Assembly: GCA_947492235.1 (NCBI GenBank) | Contig: CANLLZ010000002.1 | Location: 682,001-746,000, forward strand | Length of the DNA: 64,000 nt | From: an uncultured Altererythrobacter sp. | GTDB lineage: Bacteria; Pseudomonadota; Alphaproteobacteria; Sphingomonadales; Sphingomonadaceae | Direction of reading: 5' to 3' | In this document: one piece after another, positions 63,768 through 64,000 of the stretch | Position numbering within the stretch: the stretch's first letter is position 1 | Layout: every line of letters begins with the position of its first letter | Notes under the pieces: generated by a model | Told to the model about the DNA's origin: nothing | Databases searched by the model: none | Seen by the model: only the letters and a program-made list of their open reading frames with translations | Program-made: the position numbers and the translations under genes

Positions 63768-64000
63768 GGCAGCAACCCTCCCGACACGGCGTGACGAGGC
63801 GTGGCGCTACTCGGACACCGATGCGCTGGCCGCGCTGGACCTTGGCACGTTCGAGGACTGGCAAGATATCGACGTGCCCGCCGACGGCAGCCACCACGAG
63901 ATCGTGACCATCGCGGAGGGTGACAGCACGCAATTGCGCCGCCTGCGGATCACAGTCGGCGAAGGCGCTACCTGCGAAGTGTTCGGCGTGATTGCGGCGG
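63760..64000 (+). CDS. sufD: Fe-S cluster assembly protein SufD, N-terminal fragment
   Basis: About 80 codons, running out of the window. It starts MPEAATLPTRRDEAWRYSDT and continues LAALDLGTFEDWQDIDVPAD, fitting the SufD N-terminus. Its ATG overlaps the sufC stop by 8 bases. The rest of the operon (sufS and others) presumably follows outside the window. Confidence 0.9.
   Translation, partial: MPEAATLPTRRDEAWRYSDTDALAALDLGTFEDWQDIDVPADGSHHEIVTIAEGDSTQLRRLRITVGEGATCEVFGVIAA

Overview
The window is GC-rich, densely coding, ordinary-looking chromosomal DNA of an alphaproteobacterium. The gene content points to Sphingomonadales, most likely an Erythrobacteraceae-type marine or freshwater strain. 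Evidence includes the cell-cycle regulators TrcR (DUF1013) and SciP (DUF1153), a nadD-rsfS-rlmH-envC-ctpA block, and a SUF operon headed by an Rrf2 regulator. Neighbouring genes often overlap by a few bases, many with GTG starts. I see no rRNA, tRNA, CRISPR array, insertion sequence, prophage or plasmid function. The taxonomic call rests on protein resemblance and synteny, not on a search.

Layout. 1-9.4 kb: DNA repair pair (ATP-dependent ligase fragment and its exonuclease), clpA without an adjacent clpS, DUF1192, a quinone-oxidoreductase-like protein, trcR, an acyl-CoA synthetase, and an overlapping M23 peptidase/bactofilin pair. 9.7-16.1 kb: nadD, rsfS, rlmH, an EnvC-like factor, a carboxy-terminal protease, dsbB, coq7 and a secreted protein of unknown function. 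16.1-26.1 kb: surface-polysaccharide cluster (wecB, wecC, UDP-sugar epimerase, acetyltransferase, glycosyltransferase, rfbA, SDR, initiating phosphoglycosyl transferase, FlaA1-type dehydratase), with no flippase or polymerase in view. 26.1-35.2 kb: fabI, YihY, a DnaJ-like co-chaperone, pdxH, a CDF metal exporter, a PhzF-like enzyme, a serine hydrolase, two unknown membrane-anchored proteins and mnmA. 35.4-44.9 kb: a small unknown protein coupled to sciP, GlsB-like protein, an RND adaptor and an enlarged RND permease, DUF445, an FlbT-like protein beside a sigma-factor-like protein, and a TonB-C-like periplasmic protein. 45-56.6 kb: etfBA, sucC, a CysQ/IMPase-family phosphatase, OmpA lipoprotein, a CNNM/CorC-type protein, an unknown protein, a second acyl-CoA synthetase, gamma-glutamyltransferase and pyrD. 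56.7-64 kb: a terminator with no obvious gene in front of it (possible small RNA), a DUF885 peptidase-like lipoprotein, an AraC-type regulator, then sufR-sufB-(lipoprotein)-(DUF559)-sufC-sufD.

The points I find most worth following are: the FlbT-like/sigma-like pair with no flagellar genes nearby; the unknown small protein translationally coupled to sciP, with a perfect 17-bp dyad in front; the two uncharacterised genes embedded in the suf operon and the inverted repeat ahead of its regulator; the orphan terminator/sRNA locus at 56.7-56.8 kb; a LiuR-like palindrome ahead of etfBA; and the RND permease with about 110 extra residues carrying two extra membrane segments. No single locus is clearly a new defence or biosynthetic system.
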